Of a stretch of DNA of 64,000 bases, positions 25,183 to 34,951 are shown one piece after another. Within the stretch, counting starts at the first letter, position 1. Each line of letters opens with the position of its first letter. The notes under the pieces are model-generated. The model saw only the letters and a list, made by a program, of their open reading frames with translations, ran no database searches and was not told where the DNA came from. The position numbers and the translations under genes are program-made. This DNA is from Caulobacter sp. X. Lineage in GTDB: Bacteria; Pseudomonadota; Alphaproteobacteria; Caulobacterales; Caulobacteraceae. Location of the stretch: positions 1,364,001 through 1,428,000 of the forward strand of contig NZ_PEGF01000001.1 of the NCBI RefSeq assembly GCF_002742635.1, in the 5' to 3' direction.

Positions 25183-26403
25183 TTAACGTCCGAAGTCGCG
25201 CGACAGCGCTAACATCGCCGTAAGCTGTGGGGGCGAGTATTCGTCTATGGCGCTCTCGTCATCTTGTCTCATCGCCTTCAATAGCGCGGGCGAAAGACCC
25301 GAGGTCAGCGACCAGTCCCAGTAGCGCAGCACGGTCTGGGCCCGGTCGATCGCGATCGCGTCGTAGACCATCAGGGCGCGCTCCAAGGCATGATCCGTCG
25401 CGCCGGAGCGGTCGGCCTCTCGCCTGCCGAGGCCTCGCCAAAGCGCGCGGAGCGCCGCGCGCGGCAGGCCCGCCGCCTTGCAAAGGATCGCGAGCGGCTC
25501 GCCGCCGGGATCGGTGAAGATCTTGGCGCCCGTGATCGGCTTTAGACCGGACAGGTAGGAGATCTCCTCGCCGATCTCGGGGGTCAGCCCGCCTCCGGCC
25601 GCCGCGACGGCGGCCTCCAGGGTCTGGAAGGGGCCCGCGCGCGTCGCGTCGGAGTGGCGTTGGTTTCGCCCAATGAACGCCAGCGCCTTGCGCGCAACGC
25701 CCTCCTCCATCCCGGCGCCCGCGATCTCGAAGACATCGGCCACGGCCTCCTCGAGGACATCACGCGGAATCGCGAACCGCTGGAGAATGCTCAGGCGCGT
25801 CTCGGCGTCGGCCCACCAGAAGAGGACGTAGGCGTGGCTAGGCCGCAGTTCCGCGCGCCGAAGCAGGAGGGCCGCCAGATGCGGCGCGTCGCGGCTGGCC
25901 GCGACCAGATGCTCGACGCCGTGGTGGCTTAGCCGAGCCAGGTCATTGCGCAGCAGCGCTTCGGCCACCGCCTCCTCGTCCATGTCGATCAGGGCGTCGG
26001 TGACAACCTCGCTGACCCCGCGACGCTGCGCGATCAGGCGACGGTGCTCGGCGCCGGCTTGATAGAGGCAAGCGATCAGGTCCGCATCGTTCAGATGAGC
26101 CGTCTCTTCCAGCAGAGGCCGCGCGACCGACACGGTGTCGCGCAGAAGCACGCGCACCAGCGGCGCGGGCGGTTCGGCGACCGAGGACAGGCGACGGGCC
26201 AGGCGCTCACGCTCGACCAGGCTGGCCTCGCGCAGGAGCTCCAGCAGCAGGTCGCTGGTCATCGCCCGCTCGAAGGCGTTGATCCGGCTGGCGGGCAGAC
26301 AGACCACGTCGGCCAGGCGCTTGAAGAGGGTCGCGCGCCGCCGCGACGCGGACGCGTCGGCCCGCGGCTCGTCCGATAACGGAATCGGCGACGGCTCGCT
26401 CAT
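25183..26403 (-). CDS. DUF2336 family protein
   Basis: 406 residues, mostly alpha-helical, soluble. DUF2336 features include LFKRLADVVCLPASRINAFE, ARPLLEETAHLNDADLIACL, AQRRGVSEVVTDALIDMDEE and VAEALLRNDLARLSHHGVEH, HEAT-like repeats typical of alphaproteobacterial members. Function unknown; homologues often occur near motility or cell-cycle genes. The start codon follows no strong Shine-Dalgarno but matches the family N terminus. Confidence 0.85.
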   Translation of the reverse strand: MSEPSPIPLSDEPRADASASRRRATLFKRLADVVCLPASRINAFERAMTSDLLLELLREASLVERERLARRLSSVAEPPAPLVRVLLRDTVSVARPLLEETAHLNDADLIACLYQAGAEHRRLIAQRRGVSEVVTDALIDMDEEAVAEALLRNDLARLSHHGVEHLVAASRDAPHLAALLLRRAELRPSHAYVLFWWADAETRLSILQRFAIPRDVLEEAVADVFEIAGAGMEEGVARKALAFIGRNQRHSDATRAGPFQTLEAAVAAAGGGLTPEIGEEISYLSGLKPITGAKIFTDPGGEPLAILCKAAGLPRAALRALWRGLGRREADRSGATDHALERALMVYDAIAIDRAQTVLRYWDWSLTSGLSPALLKAMRQDDESAIDEYSPPQLTAMLALSRDFGR

Positions 26404-26455
26404 CGGCGTCAGCAGACCATTTCATGCTTAACGCGCGATGAGCGGGCGGCTGGGT

Positions 26456-27340
26456 TTACCGGAATTCCGGCTCGACCCACTCCGGCCAGATATCGGGCAG
26501 GTCGCTGGAGACCTTGTTCGGATAGACCGGCGCGCGCTTTTCGAGGAACGAGGTCACGCCCTCCTTGGCGTCGCCCGAGGCGCCGCGCGACTGGATCGCC
26601 CGGCTGTCGGCCTTGTGGGCCTCCATCGGATGCGATGCGCCGGCCATCCGCCAGAGCAGCTGGCGTGTGATGGCGACCGAGACCGGCGCGGTGTTGTCGA
26701 CGATCTCGCGCGCCAGGGCCCGGGCGGCGGGCAGCAGGTCTTCCGGCGCGTGCAGCGAGCGGACGAGGCCCCGCTCTAGCGCTTCCTGGGCCGGGAAGAC
26801 CCGGCCGGTGTAGCACCACTCCAGCGCCGTCTGCAGGCCGACCAGGCGCGGCAGGAACCAGGACGAGGCGGCCTCGGGATTGATGCCCCGCCGGGCGAAG
26901 ACAAAGCCGAACTTCGCCTCTGTCGACGCCATGCGGATGTCCATCGGCAGCTGCATGGTGACGCCGACGCCCACGGCCGCGCCGTTGATCGCGCCGATGA
27001 TGGGCTTCAAGCTATCATACATGCGCAGGGTCACGCGCCCGCCGCCGTCGCGATAGATGTCTCCGACCTTGCCCTCCTCGCGCTCCAGGGCCTGGGGCGC
27101 GGAGCGGTCGAAGGTGGCCCCGCCGCCGCCCAGGTCCGCCCCGGCGCAGAACGCCCGCCCCGCCCCCGTGACGATCACGGCCTTCACCGCGTCGTCCGCA
27201 TCGGTGATGTCGAACACCTCGATCAGGTCCTTCATCATCCGGGCGGTGAAGGCGTTCATCCGCTCCGGACGGTTCAGGGTGATCGTCGCGATCCCATCCT
27301 CGACATCGTAAAGCAGGGTCTCGAAGGTCGGTTTCGACAT
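26456..27340 (-). CDS. Enoyl-CoA hydratase/isomerase (crotonase family)
   Basis: 294 residues. Crotonase core: TITLNRPERMNAFTARMMKD, VIVTGAGRAFCAGADLGGGG (oxyanion hole), IIGAINGAAVGVGVTMQLPM and the catalytic Glu region FARRGINPEAASSWFLPRLV. Hydrates 2-enoyl-CoA in beta-oxidation-like pathways. Lies next to a P450, a GMC oxidoreductase and an acyl-CoA synthetase, so likely part of one degradation route. Confidence 0.9.
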   Translation of the reverse strand: MSKPTFETLLYDVEDGIATITLNRPERMNAFTARMMKDLIEVFDITDADDAVKAVIVTGAGRAFCAGADLGGGGATFDRSAPQALEREEGKVGDIYRDGGGRVTLRMYDSLKPIIGAINGAAVGVGVTMQLPMDIRMASTEAKFGFVFARRGINPEAASSWFLPRLVGLQTALEWCYTGRVFPAQEALERGLVRSLHAPEDLLPAARALAREIVDNTAPVSVAITRQLLWRMAGASHPMEAHKADSRAIQSRGASGDAKEGVTSFLEKRAPVYPNKVSSDLPDIWPEWVEPEFR

Positions 27341-27573
27341 GGCGCTGGCCTCCCGGCGGCTCTGTTTTCAAACAATCGTATGGCCCAGCAGAGGGCGAGC
27401 ACAAGGTTTTCGTCCGAACACGGCCCTACGCGTTCTGGGTCACGTGCGGCGGCGCGTCGCAACGCTCATCGGCTCAAGCTGAGCCATCATCATCCTGCCT
27501 GGCTCCCCCCAGTCAGGCGGTCTCCAAGCGTCGGCGGCGAAGCCCCCCTTCGTCGCCGACGCCCCTTCTTCCG

Positions 27574-28908
27574 TCAGCCGCGCCGCACCCCCAGCTTGCT
27601 GATCGCGTGCACGAAATTGTTCGGGGCGATCTCGATGTCGCCCGTCCAGGTCAGGTCCGGGAAGCGGGCCAGGATCTGGCGATAGGCCTCCTCCAGCTGG
27701 ATCTGCGCGACGCGCTTGCCGACGCAGGTGTGCGGGCCGTAGCCGAAGGCGATGTGCTTGCCGGCGTTGGCGCGGGTCACGTCCAACTGGTCGGGGTTCT
27801 CGAACATCGCCGGATCGCGATTGGCCGCGCCGTAGTACATGATGACCTTCTCGCCTTCGCGGATGCGCTGGCCGTTGACCTCGACGTCGCGAGTGGCCGT
27901 GCGGCGCATATAGATCACCGGGCTGACCATGCGGATGAACTCGTCCACCGCGCCGGGCAGCAGCGAGGGATCGGCGATCAGCCGCTGCTTCTGGTCCGGG
28001 AACTCGGTCAGCAGCTTCATCACGCCCGACAGGGTGTTGCGGGTGGTGTCGTTGCCGGCGAAGACGATCAACAGCCACGAGCCATCCAGGTACTCGTCCG
28101 ACAGCAGCGCGCCGTCGACCTGGGCCCGCGCGATGGCGGTCATCAGGTCTTCCTTCGGATCCTGCCGTCGCTTGTGCAGCATGGTCCGGCCGTACTCGAA
28201 CATCTCCTCGACGTTGTTGTTGAAGTCCATGACGAACTGCATCAGCTCCAGCGTCGGCTGCAGCGGCGCGTTGGCCTGCTGCACCGCCAAGTCCTGGGCG
28301 CGCTCCAGATAGTGCATCCAGGTCAGGAACTTCGGCCGATCCTCGGGCGGCACGCCCAGGATCTCGCACAGGGTGAACAGCGGCAGCACCGACGAGAAGT
28401 GCTCGACCATGTCGATCGCCGCCCCGCCCGCCAGCTTGGGCTCCATCTCGTCGAGAAGGCGCGTGACCTCGGCCTTCACCCGCTCGGTCAGGCCGCGCAG
28501 ATAGGCCGGCGTGAAATACGGCATGTGCTCGCGACGCAGCTGCAGGTGATGCGGCGCGTCCATGTTGATCATGGTGTCCATCGAGGCGCGGAACAGCAGC
28601 GCGTGGCGCTTCTCCGGCGCGCCCATCGACATCAGGATGCCCCCGCGCTGGGACGAGAAGGTCTCGGGATCGCCGTTGACCCGATGGACGTCCTCATAGC
28701 GCGTCAGGGCCCAGAAGCCCGGCCCGCCCATCGGCTCGGGATGCCACATGACCGGCGCCTGCTCGCGCATGCGGGCGAAGTCGGCGAAGGGCTGGCCCTT
28801 GGTGAAGCGGAAGATGTCGGCCAGGTCGACGCCCGCCAGCGTCGGATAGGTCGGGGGCGCCCCGGGCCCGGCTACGCCGTCCACCACCGTCTGGCTGATC
28901 AGGTCCAT
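27574..28908 (-). CDS. Cytochrome P450
   Basis: 444-residue soluble bacterial P450. I-helix oxygen motif [15 protein letters not shown]-helix ExxR in DEFIRMV, PERF-like region [20 protein letters not shown] and the heme-thiolate loop [16 protein letters not shown] with the ligand Cys. ATG 28908 (GGGAGATGCGTG upstream) is preferred over an earlier frame start at 29013. Divergent from the GMC oxidoreductase, so both may share a control region. The fold resembles terpenoid/sterol-acting families, but the substrate is inferred. No ferredoxin partner is adjacent. Confidence 0.95.
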   Translation of the reverse strand: MDLISQTVVDGVAGPGAPPTYPTLAGVDLADIFRFTKGQPFADFARMREQAPVMWHPEPMGGPGFWALTRYEDVHRVNGDPETFSSQRGGILMSMGAPEKRHALLFRASMDTMINMDAPHHLQLRREHMPYFTPAYLRGLTERVKAEVTRLLDEMEPKLAGGAAIDMVEHFSSVLPLFTLCEILGVPPEDRPKFLTWMHYLERAQDLAVQQANAPLQPTLELMQFVMDFNNNVEEMFEYGRTMLHKRRQDPKEDLMTAIARAQVDGALLSDEYLDGSWLLIVFAGNDTTRNTLSGVMKLLTEFPDQKQRLIADPSLLPGAVDEFIRMVSPVIYMRRTATRDVEVNGQRIREGEKVIMYYGAANRDPAMFENPDQLDVTRANAGKHIAFGYGPHTCVGKRVAQIQLEEAYRQILARFPDLTWTGDIEIAPNNFVHAISKLGVRRG

Positions 28909-29072
28909 CACGCATCTCCCTGGAACATTGTCATGGCGGGACGATAGCCTGGAAAGACGACGCGAGAACGGCGCCGCGACGGCAACTTGCGCGATCGGCG
29001 AACCTGGGCGCATCCTCCAAACTGAACACTGATCACGCGGGTCACACGCGGGGCAGTAACGGGAGAGAAACG

Positions 29073-30740
29073 ATGACCGGGATCATCGAGGCCGACTACG
29101 TGATCGTGGGCGCGGGCTCGGCGGGCTGCGTGCTGGCCGCCAGGCTGTCCGAGGGCGGCAAGTTCAAGGTCGTGCTGCTGGAGGCCGGCGGCGACGACCG
29201 CCCGACCAAGAACCTTTCGCAGTTCGCCTCGAACCTGATGATCCATATCCCGGTCGGCTACTCGTCGACGCTAAAGGACCCCAAGGTCAATTGGCTCTAC
29301 ACGACCGAGCCGGACCCCGGCACCGGCGGCCGCAGCCACGTCTGGCCGCGCGGCAAGGTGCTGGGCGGCTCGTCCTCGATCAACGGCCTGCTCTACATCC
29401 GCGGCCAGCACGCCGACTATGACGGCTGGCGACAGCTGGGCTGCGCCGGCTGGGGCTGGGACGACGTCGCGCCCTACTTCCGTCGGGCCCAGCACCAAGA
29501 GCGCGGCGATTGCGAATGGCACGCCACGGGCGGGCCGCTGAACGTCTCGGACGTGACGACCAAGCACCCCGTCTCGGACGCGGTGATCGCCGCCTGCGAG
29601 CAGGCCGGCATCCCGCGCAACGACGACGTCAACGCCGGCGCCCAGGAAGGCGCGACCTACTACCAGCTGACGGTCAAGAACGGCCAGCGCTGCTCGGCGG
29701 CGGTGGCCTATCTGCACCCGGCGATGAACCGGCCGAACCTCCAGGTCGAGACCAACGCCCTGGCCGGCCGCATCCTGTTCGAGGGCAAGCGCGCGGTCGG
29801 GGTCGAGTTCCGTCAGAACGGCCAGAAGCGCGTCGCCATGGCCCGGGCCGAGGTCATCCTGGCCGGCGGCGCCATCAACTCGCCCCAGCTCTTGCAACTG
29901 TCGGGCGTCGGCCCCGGCGAACTCCTGAACCGCCACGGGATCGAGGTCGTCGCCGACCTGCCCGGCGTCGGCGAGAACCTGCAGGACCACTATGTGATGA
30001 GCGTGCGCTATCGCCTGAAGGCGGGCGTGGTCTCGGTCAATGAGCAGAGCAAAGGCGGCCGCCTGGCGGGCGAGGCGCTGAAGTACCTCTTCCAGCGCAA
30101 GGGCCTCCTGACCCTATCGGCCGCCCATATCGCGGCCTTCTGCAAGTCCCGTCCGGATTTGGCGGGACCGGACATCCAATTCCACATCCTGCCCGCGACC
30201 ATGGACCTGGATAAGCTGGTCAACGAGCAGAAGATGGAGCTGGAGAGCGCGCCGGGCCTGACCATCGCGCCTTGCCAGCTGCGTCCGGAGAGCCGCGGCC
30301 ACATCCGCATCAAGTCGCCCGATCCCAGCGTCTATCCGGCGATCTTCGCCAACTACCTGGCCGATCCGCTGGACCAGGAGGTCGCCGTCGCCGGGCTAAG
30401 GTGGGCGCGCAAGATCGGCGAGGCGCCGGCGCTGGCGCCCTATGTCGATCACGAGATGGACCCCGGCGCGGCCGTCGCCAGCGACGCCCAGCTGCTGGAG
30501 TTCGCGCGCCTCGCCGGTTCGACCATCTACCACCCGGTGGGGACCTGCCAGATGGGCCACGGGCCGATGGCGGTCGTCGACGATCAGCTTCGCGTGCGAG
30601 GCCTGGAAGGCCTGCGGGTGGTCGACGCCTCGATCATGCCGCGCCTGGTTTCCGGCAACACCAACGCCCCCACCATCATGATCGCGGAGAAGGCCTCGGA
30701 CATGATCCTGGGTCGCGCCGCCCTGTCCGCCGCCGCCTGA
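29073..30740 (+). CDS. GMC family FAD-dependent alcohol oxidoreductase
   Basis: 555 residues. N-terminal FAD fold [23 protein letters not shown] signature 1 region [20 protein letters not shown], signature 2 [17 protein letters not shown] and the C-terminal active-site region [13 protein letters not shown] followed by [20 protein letters not shown]. Oxidises a primary or secondary alcohol, plausibly the product of the divergent P450. First of a plus-strand run with the acyl-CoA synthetase. Confidence 0.93.
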   Translation: MTGIIEADYVIVGAGSAGCVLAARLSEGGKFKVVLLEAGGDDRPTKNLSQFASNLMIHIPVGYSSTLKDPKVNWLYTTEPDPGTGGRSHVWPRGKVLGGSSSINGLLYIRGQHADYDGWRQLGCAGWGWDDVAPYFRRAQHQERGDCEWHATGGPLNVSDVTTKHPVSDAVIAACEQAGIPRNDDVNAGAQEGATYYQLTVKNGQRCSAAVAYLHPAMNRPNLQVETNALAGRILFEGKRAVGVEFRQNGQKRVAMARAEVILAGGAINSPQLLQLSGVGPGELLNRHGIEVVADLPGVGENLQDHYVMSVRYRLKAGVVSVNEQSKGGRLAGEALKYLFQRKGLLTLSAAHIAAFCKSRPDLAGPDIQFHILPATMDLDKLVNEQKMELESAPGLTIAPCQLRPESRGHIRIKSPDPSVYPAIFANYLADPLDQEVAVAGLRWARKIGEAPALAPYVDHEMDPGAAVASDAQLLEFARLAGSTIYHPVGTCQMGHGPMAVVDDQLRVRGLEGLRVVDASIMPRLVSGNTNAPTIMIAEKASDMILGRAALSAAA

Positions 30741-30753
30741 TCGGGAGACGACG

Positions 30754-32292
30754 ATGCACCCCTTCCACCACGCCCAGAACCAGGCCGACAAGGCCGCATA
30801 CGTCATGGCCGGCTCCGGCGAGACGGTGACCTACGGCCAGCTCGACGCCCGCTCGAACCAGGGCGCGCACCTCTTCCGATCGCTGGGCCTCCAGCGCGGC
30901 GACGTGATCGCCCTGATGATGGAGAACAACGCCCGCTATTTCGAGATCGCCTGGGCGGCGCAGCGCGCCGGCCTCTACTTCGTCTGCGTCTCGACCAAGC
31001 TGACGGCGGGCGAGGCCCAATACATCCTCGAGGACTGCGGGGCGAAGGTGTTCATCACCTCGCCGGCAATGGGCCCGGTCATCGACGAGATCGCCAAGGC
31101 CCTGCCCGGCCTGACGCTGTACGCCGTGGGCGGGGCGCACGGGCCCTACGCCGACTTCGAGGCCGCGCGCGCCCCGATGCCGACGACGCCGATCACCGAC
31201 GAGAGCGCGGGGTCGGACATGCTCTATTCGTCCGGCACCACCGGTCGTCCCAAGGGCGTGAAACCCGCGCTCAGCGACAACCCCATCGACGCGCCCAATC
31301 CGCTGCAGATGATGGCCCAGGGCCTGTTCGGCTTTACCGGCGACAGCATCTACCTGTCGCCCGCGCCGCTGTACCACGCCGCCCCGCTGCGCTGGTGCAT
31401 GGTCGTCCACAAGCTGGGCGGCACGGTCATCGTGATGGAGAAGTACGAGCCGGAAGCGGCCCTGGCCTTGATCGAAAAGTACAAGGTCACCTGCGGCCAG
31501 TTCGTGCCGACCCACTTCGTGCGGATGCTGAAGCTGCCCGAGGACGTCCGGGCCCGATACGACGTCTCGTCGATGAAATCGGCGATCCACGCCGCCGCCC
31601 CCTGCCCCGTGCCGGTCAAGGAGCAGATGATCGCCTGGTGGGGGCCGGTGATCTATGAGTACTACGCCGGCACCGAGGGCAACGGCTTCTGCTGGATCAA
31701 TTCGCAGAACTGGCTGACCCACAAGGGCAGCGTCGGCCAGGCGGTGCTGGGCGAGCTACGCATCTGCGACGAGAACGGCGACCCGCTGCCGCCTCGGACG
31801 GAGGGCACGGTCTACTTCGCCAACGGCCCGGCCGTGAACTACCACAACGCGCCGGAGAAGACCGCCGAGAGCTACAACAAGCACGGCTGGACCACGCTGG
31901 GCGACGTGGGCTGGGTCGACGAGGAGGGCTATCTCTACCTCACAGACCGCAAGAGCTTCATGATCATCTCGGGCGGGGTGAACATCTATCCGCAGGAGAT
32001 CGAGAACCTCTTGATCACCCATCCGAAAGTCGCCGACGCCGCCGTGGTCGGCGCGCCGTGCGAGGAGATGGGCGAGAAGGTCGTGGCGGTCATCCAGCCC
32101 CTGAACTTCGGCGACGACCAGGCCGCCCTGGCCGAGGAGCTGATGACGTTCGCGCGCGCCAACCTCAGCCACGTGAAGTCGCCGCGCCGCATCGACTTCA
32201 TGGCCGAACTGCCCCGGCACCCCACGGGGAAGCTCTACAAGCGCCTGATCCGCGACGCCTACTGGGGGAAGGGCGAAAGCCGGATCGTCTGA
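30754..32292 (+). CDS. Acyl-CoA synthetase (AMP-forming)
   Basis: 512 residues, ANL superfamily. A3 motif MLYSSGTTGRPKGVKPA, A5 YEYYAGTEGNGF, A7/A8 LGDVGWVDEEGYLYLTDRKS and MIISGGVNIYPQEIENLLI, and catalytic Lys in HPTGKLYKRLIRDAYW. Activates a carboxylate for CoA-dependent degradation. Starts 13 bases after the GMC gene, so co-transcribed; together with the P450 and enoyl-CoA hydratase it suggests hydroxylation, oxidation, CoA activation and beta-oxidation of a hydrophobic substrate. Confidence 0.92.
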   Translation: MHPFHHAQNQADKAAYVMAGSGETVTYGQLDARSNQGAHLFRSLGLQRGDVIALMMENNARYFEIAWAAQRAGLYFVCVSTKLTAGEAQYILEDCGAKVFITSPAMGPVIDEIAKALPGLTLYAVGGAHGPYADFEAARAPMPTTPITDESAGSDMLYSSGTTGRPKGVKPALSDNPIDAPNPLQMMAQGLFGFTGDSIYLSPAPLYHAAPLRWCMVVHKLGGTVIVMEKYEPEAALALIEKYKVTCGQFVPTHFVRMLKLPEDVRARYDVSSMKSAIHAAAPCPVPVKEQMIAWWGPVIYEYYAGTEGNGFCWINSQNWLTHKGSVGQAVLGELRICDENGDPLPPRTEGTVYFANGPAVNYHNAPEKTAESYNKHGWTTLGDVGWVDEEGYLYLTDRKSFMIISGGVNIYPQEIENLLITHPKVADAAVVGAPCEEMGEKVVAVIQPLNFGDDQAALAEELMTFARANLSHVKSPRRIDFMAELPRHPTGKLYKRLIRDAYWGKGESRIV

Positions 32293-32303
32293 GGGCGATT
32301 GCC

Positions 32304-32675
32304 ATGACCTTGGCTGGGCCGTATCTGCGGCCAATGGCCAAGATCCTGTTTGCCCCCGCTGACGGCCCGCCGCTGGGCGCGGCCAACGCGAACGACCTTC
32401 TAGGCGAGGCCTGGGGCGTCGAAGCGGACCTCGTCGTCGTGCCGATCGAGCGGCTGGCCGACGGCTTCCTGGACCTGTCGACCCGCATCGCCGGCGAAGT
32501 CATTCAGAAGTTCACCAACTACCGCATGCGGCTGGCCTTCATCGGCGACATCTCGGCGTATACGGAAACGAGCCGCAGCCTGCGCGACTTTGTCTTTGAG
32601 TCCAACAAGGGGCGGCAGGTCTGGTTCTTGAACGATCGCGCCGCCCTGGACGCGCGACTGGCCGCCGAGGGCTGA
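32304..32675 (+). CDS. DUF4180 family protein
   Basis: 123 residues. DUF4180 features: DLLGEAWGVEADLVVVPIER, FTNYRMRLAFIGDISAYTET and SRSLRDFVFESNKGRQVWFL. Function unknown. ATG 32304 (GAGGG eight bases upstream) overlaps the end of the synthetase operon; a second ATG at 32334 is possible. It sits 11 bases after the synthetase stop. Confidence 0.75.
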   Translation: MTLAGPYLRPMAKILFAPADGPPLGAANANDLLGEAWGVEADLVVVPIERLADGFLDLSTRIAGEVIQKFTNYRMRLAFIGDISAYTETSRSLRDFVFESNKGRQVWFLNDRAALDARLAAEG

Positions 32676-32707
32676 CAAAACTGGCGACGCGCTCCTAAGT
32701 GGGCCAC

Positions 32708-34042
32708 ATGTTCGCCGCCCTGCTCGACCGCCTCCCGAAAACCGCCACCGCGCCGTTCTGTCCGTCGGAGGTGCGCGGCGCGGTCGCCGTGCCCGAGGGG
32801 CTGCCGGCTTGGAAGCGGATGCTGCGCGTGGCGGGCCCCGGCCTGCTGGTCAGCGTCGGCTATATGGACCCTGGCAACTGGGCCACCGACATCGAGGCCG
32901 GCGCGCGGTACGGGACGTCCTTGCTGTTCGTGGTGGTGCTGTCGAGCTTGGCGGCGATCGTCCTGCAGACCCTGTCGATGCGGCTGGGTCTCGTCACCGG
33001 CAAGGACCTGGCCCGCATGTCGCGCGAGCGGTTCGGGCCGCGGACGGTCAAGGTCCAGTGGCTGCTGGCCGAGCTCGCCATTATCGCCTGCGACATCGCC
33101 GAGGTGCTGGGCTCGGCCCTGGCCTTCAAGCTCTTGCTGGGCGTGCCGCTGTGGGGCGGCGTGCTGCTGACGGCGCTGGACACGATCATCGTGCTGGGCC
33201 TGAAGGGCAAGGGCTTCCGGCAGCTGGAGGCCATCATCCTGGGCCTGATCTCGACGGTCGGGATCTGCTTTCTGGTGCAGCTGATCCTGGCCCCGCCGAA
33301 CGCCGGCGAGGTGGCGCGGGGCCTCGTCCCGTCGCTCGACGCCCTGAAGCAGGGCGACGCCCTCTATCTGGCGATCGGCATCCTGGGCGCGACGATCATG
33401 CCGCATAACCTCTATCTGCATTCCTCGATCGTGCAGACGCGGCTGACGCCCGCCGACGAGCCGGGCAAGCGGGCGGCGATCCGCTTGTCGACGATCGACA
33501 CGGTCGTCTCGCTGCTGCTGGCGCTGTTCATCAACGCCGCGATCCTGGTCCTGGCCGCCTCGGCCTTCCACGGCTCGGGCCTGACCGAGGTGGCCGGCAT
33601 CGAGGAGGCTCACGAGCTGCTGGCGCCCGTCACCGGCGGCGCCCTGGCCGGCGTCTTGTTCGCCATCGCCCTTTTCGCCTCCGGCCAGAGCTCGACCTTC
33701 ACCGGCACCATCGCCGGCCAGGTGATCCTGGAAGGCTTCCTGAACCTGAAGATCCCCTGCTGGCAGCGGCGGCTGATCACCCGGACCCTGGCGATCGTCC
33801 CGGCCCTGATCGGGGTGCTGACTCTGGGCGAGCACTCGGTCGGCAAGCTGCTGGTGCTGACCCAGGTCGTGCTGTCGGCCCAGCTGCCCTTCGCCATCTG
33901 GCCGCTGCTGCGCTTCACCGACGACAAGGCGCTGATGGGGCCGTTCGCCAACGGCGGGCTCACCAAGGCGGTGGCCTGGTTCCTGTTCGTGGTGATCTCG
34001 GCGGCCAATGTCTGGCTGGTCGTCAGCACGTTCTCCGGTTGA
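32708..34042 (+). CDS. mntH: Nramp family divalent metal (Mn2+/Fe2+) transporter MntH
   Basis: 444 residues, about eleven helices. The TM1 metal-site motif DPGNWATDIEAG and the TM6 MPHNLYLHSSIVQTR are intact, as is ACDIAEVLGSALAFKLLLGV. Proton-coupled manganese importer of the inner membrane. ATG 32708 is chosen; a GTG at 32699 is an alternative. Follows DUF4180 by 32 bases; no MntR- or Fur-like site is seen. Confidence 0.93.
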   Translation: MFAALLDRLPKTATAPFCPSEVRGAVAVPEGLPAWKRMLRVAGPGLLVSVGYMDPGNWATDIEAGARYGTSLLFVVVLSSLAAIVLQTLSMRLGLVTGKDLARMSRERFGPRTVKVQWLLAELAIIACDIAEVLGSALAFKLLLGVPLWGGVLLTALDTIIVLGLKGKGFRQLEAIILGLISTVGICFLVQLILAPPNAGEVARGLVPSLDALKQGDALYLAIGILGATIMPHNLYLHSSIVQTRLTPADEPGKRAAIRLSTIDTVVSLLLALFINAAILVLAASAFHGSGLTEVAGIEEAHELLAPVTGGALAGVLFAIALFASGQSSTFTGTIAGQVILEGFLNLKIPCWQRRLITRTLAIVPALIGVLTLGEHSVGKLLVLTQVVLSAQLPFAIWPLLRFTDDKALMGPFANGGLTKAVAWFLFVVISAANVWLVVSTFSG

Positions 34043-34068
34043 CCTGAGCCGCGCGGACTGGTCTCTAT

Positions 34069-34084
34069 CCAAACAACTGTTTGG
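34069..34084. promoter_or_regulatory. Palindrome upstream of the MaoC-type gene
   Basis: CCAAACA-AC-TGTTTGG, 7-base arms, 13-28 bases before the ATG at 34097. Could be an operator overlapping the promoter of the MaoC gene. Confidence 0.4.
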
Positions 34085-34096
34085 GAGAAAAACGCC

Positions 34097-34543
34097 ATGA
34101 AGGAAGTCGCCTACGCCGACCTCGCCGGCCTTGTGGGCCAGGAGCTTGGGGTGTCCGACTGGGTCGAGATCACCCAGGAGCGCGTGAACCTGTTCGCCGA
34201 GGCCACCGGCGACCACCAGTGGATCCACGTCGACGTCGAACGCGCCACCAAGGAGATCGGCGGCCCGATCGCCCACGGCTTTCTGACCCTGTCGCTGATC
34301 CCGATGCTGGGCGCGGGCATCCTGCGCGTCACGGGCGTCACGCGCGGCATCAACTATGGCTGCGACAAGGTCCGCTTCACCGGCATGGTCCGGGTCGGCA
34401 AGCGCGTGCGCATGCGCCAGAAGCTGGTCAGCGTCGAGCCCAAGGCCGGCGGCCTGCAGATGAAGAACGAGTGCACGATCGAGATCGAGGGCGAGGAACG
34501 TCCCGCCTGCGTCGCCGAGACCATCTCGATCATCTACGGCTGA
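34097..34543 (+). CDS. MaoC family (R)-specific enoyl-CoA hydratase
   Basis: 148 residues, single hot-dog fold. Hydratase 2 motif with catalytic Asp/His in FAEATGDHQWIHVDVERATK, and GGPIAHGFLTLSLIPMLG. Hydrates 2-enoyl-CoA to the 3R-hydroxyacyl-CoA. A further candidate member of the fatty/terpenoid acid degradation block, though separated by mntH. Confidence 0.92.
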   Translation: MKEVAYADLAGLVGQELGVSDWVEITQERVNLFAEATGDHQWIHVDVERATKEIGGPIAHGFLTLSLIPMLGAGILRVTGVTRGINYGCDKVRFTGMVRVGKRVRMRQKLVSVEPKAGGLQMKNECTIEIEGEERPACVAETISIIYG

Positions 34544-34582
34544 TCGCCGCCGCTGGCGGTAATCGAGGCTTCGCTGTCATTC

Positions 34583-34627
34583 CCCCTGGCGGCCGTCCGC
34601 GATAGCGGAGGGAGCCACCGCCAGGGG
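34583..34627 (+). promoter_or_regulatory. Hairpin holding the ribosome-binding site of the DUF1272 gene
   Basis: Arms CCCCTGGCGG (34583-34592) and CCGCCAGGGG (34618-34627) with an inner CCGC/GCGG stem. The AGGGG of the right arm is the only Shine-Dalgarno-like run before ATG 34634, so folding would hide it. Confidence 0.55.
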
Positions 34628-34633
34628 ATTTGC

Positions 34634-34951
34634 ATGCTTGAACTCCGCCCCAATTGCGAACTGTGCGACGTCGACCTGCCGCCGGCGGCCGTCAACGCTC
34701 GGATCTGCAGCTACGAGTGCACCTACTGCGCCGACTGCGCCGAGAACGTCCTGCTCAACGTCTGCCCCACCTGCGGCGGCGGCCTGCAGCCTCGCCCGAT
34801 CCGCCCGCGCGAGGCCTATCGGGCGCCGGACATTTCACTCGGACTTGGCTTCCATCCGCCCAGCGAAACCCGCAAGTATTCACGCTGGAGCCGGGACGAG
34901 ATCGCCGCCATGTCAGCGCGGCTGACGAAGGTCCCGCCGGAAGAGCGCTAG
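34634..34951 (+). CDS. DUF1272 zinc-binding protein
   Basis: 105 residues. DUF1272 domain with paired cysteines: LRPNCELCDVDLPP, ICSYECTYCADCAENVL and NVCPTCGGGLQPRP, forming a likely double zinc site. Function unknown. The C-terminal half (YRAPDISLGLGFHPPSETRK) is unrelated to any family I know. Its stop directly abuts the OsmC start (TAGATG). Confidence 0.85.
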   Translation: MLELRPNCELCDVDLPPAAVNARICSYECTYCADCAENVLLNVCPTCGGGLQPRPIRPREAYRAPDISLGLGFHPPSETRKYSRWSRDEIAAMSARLTKVPPEER

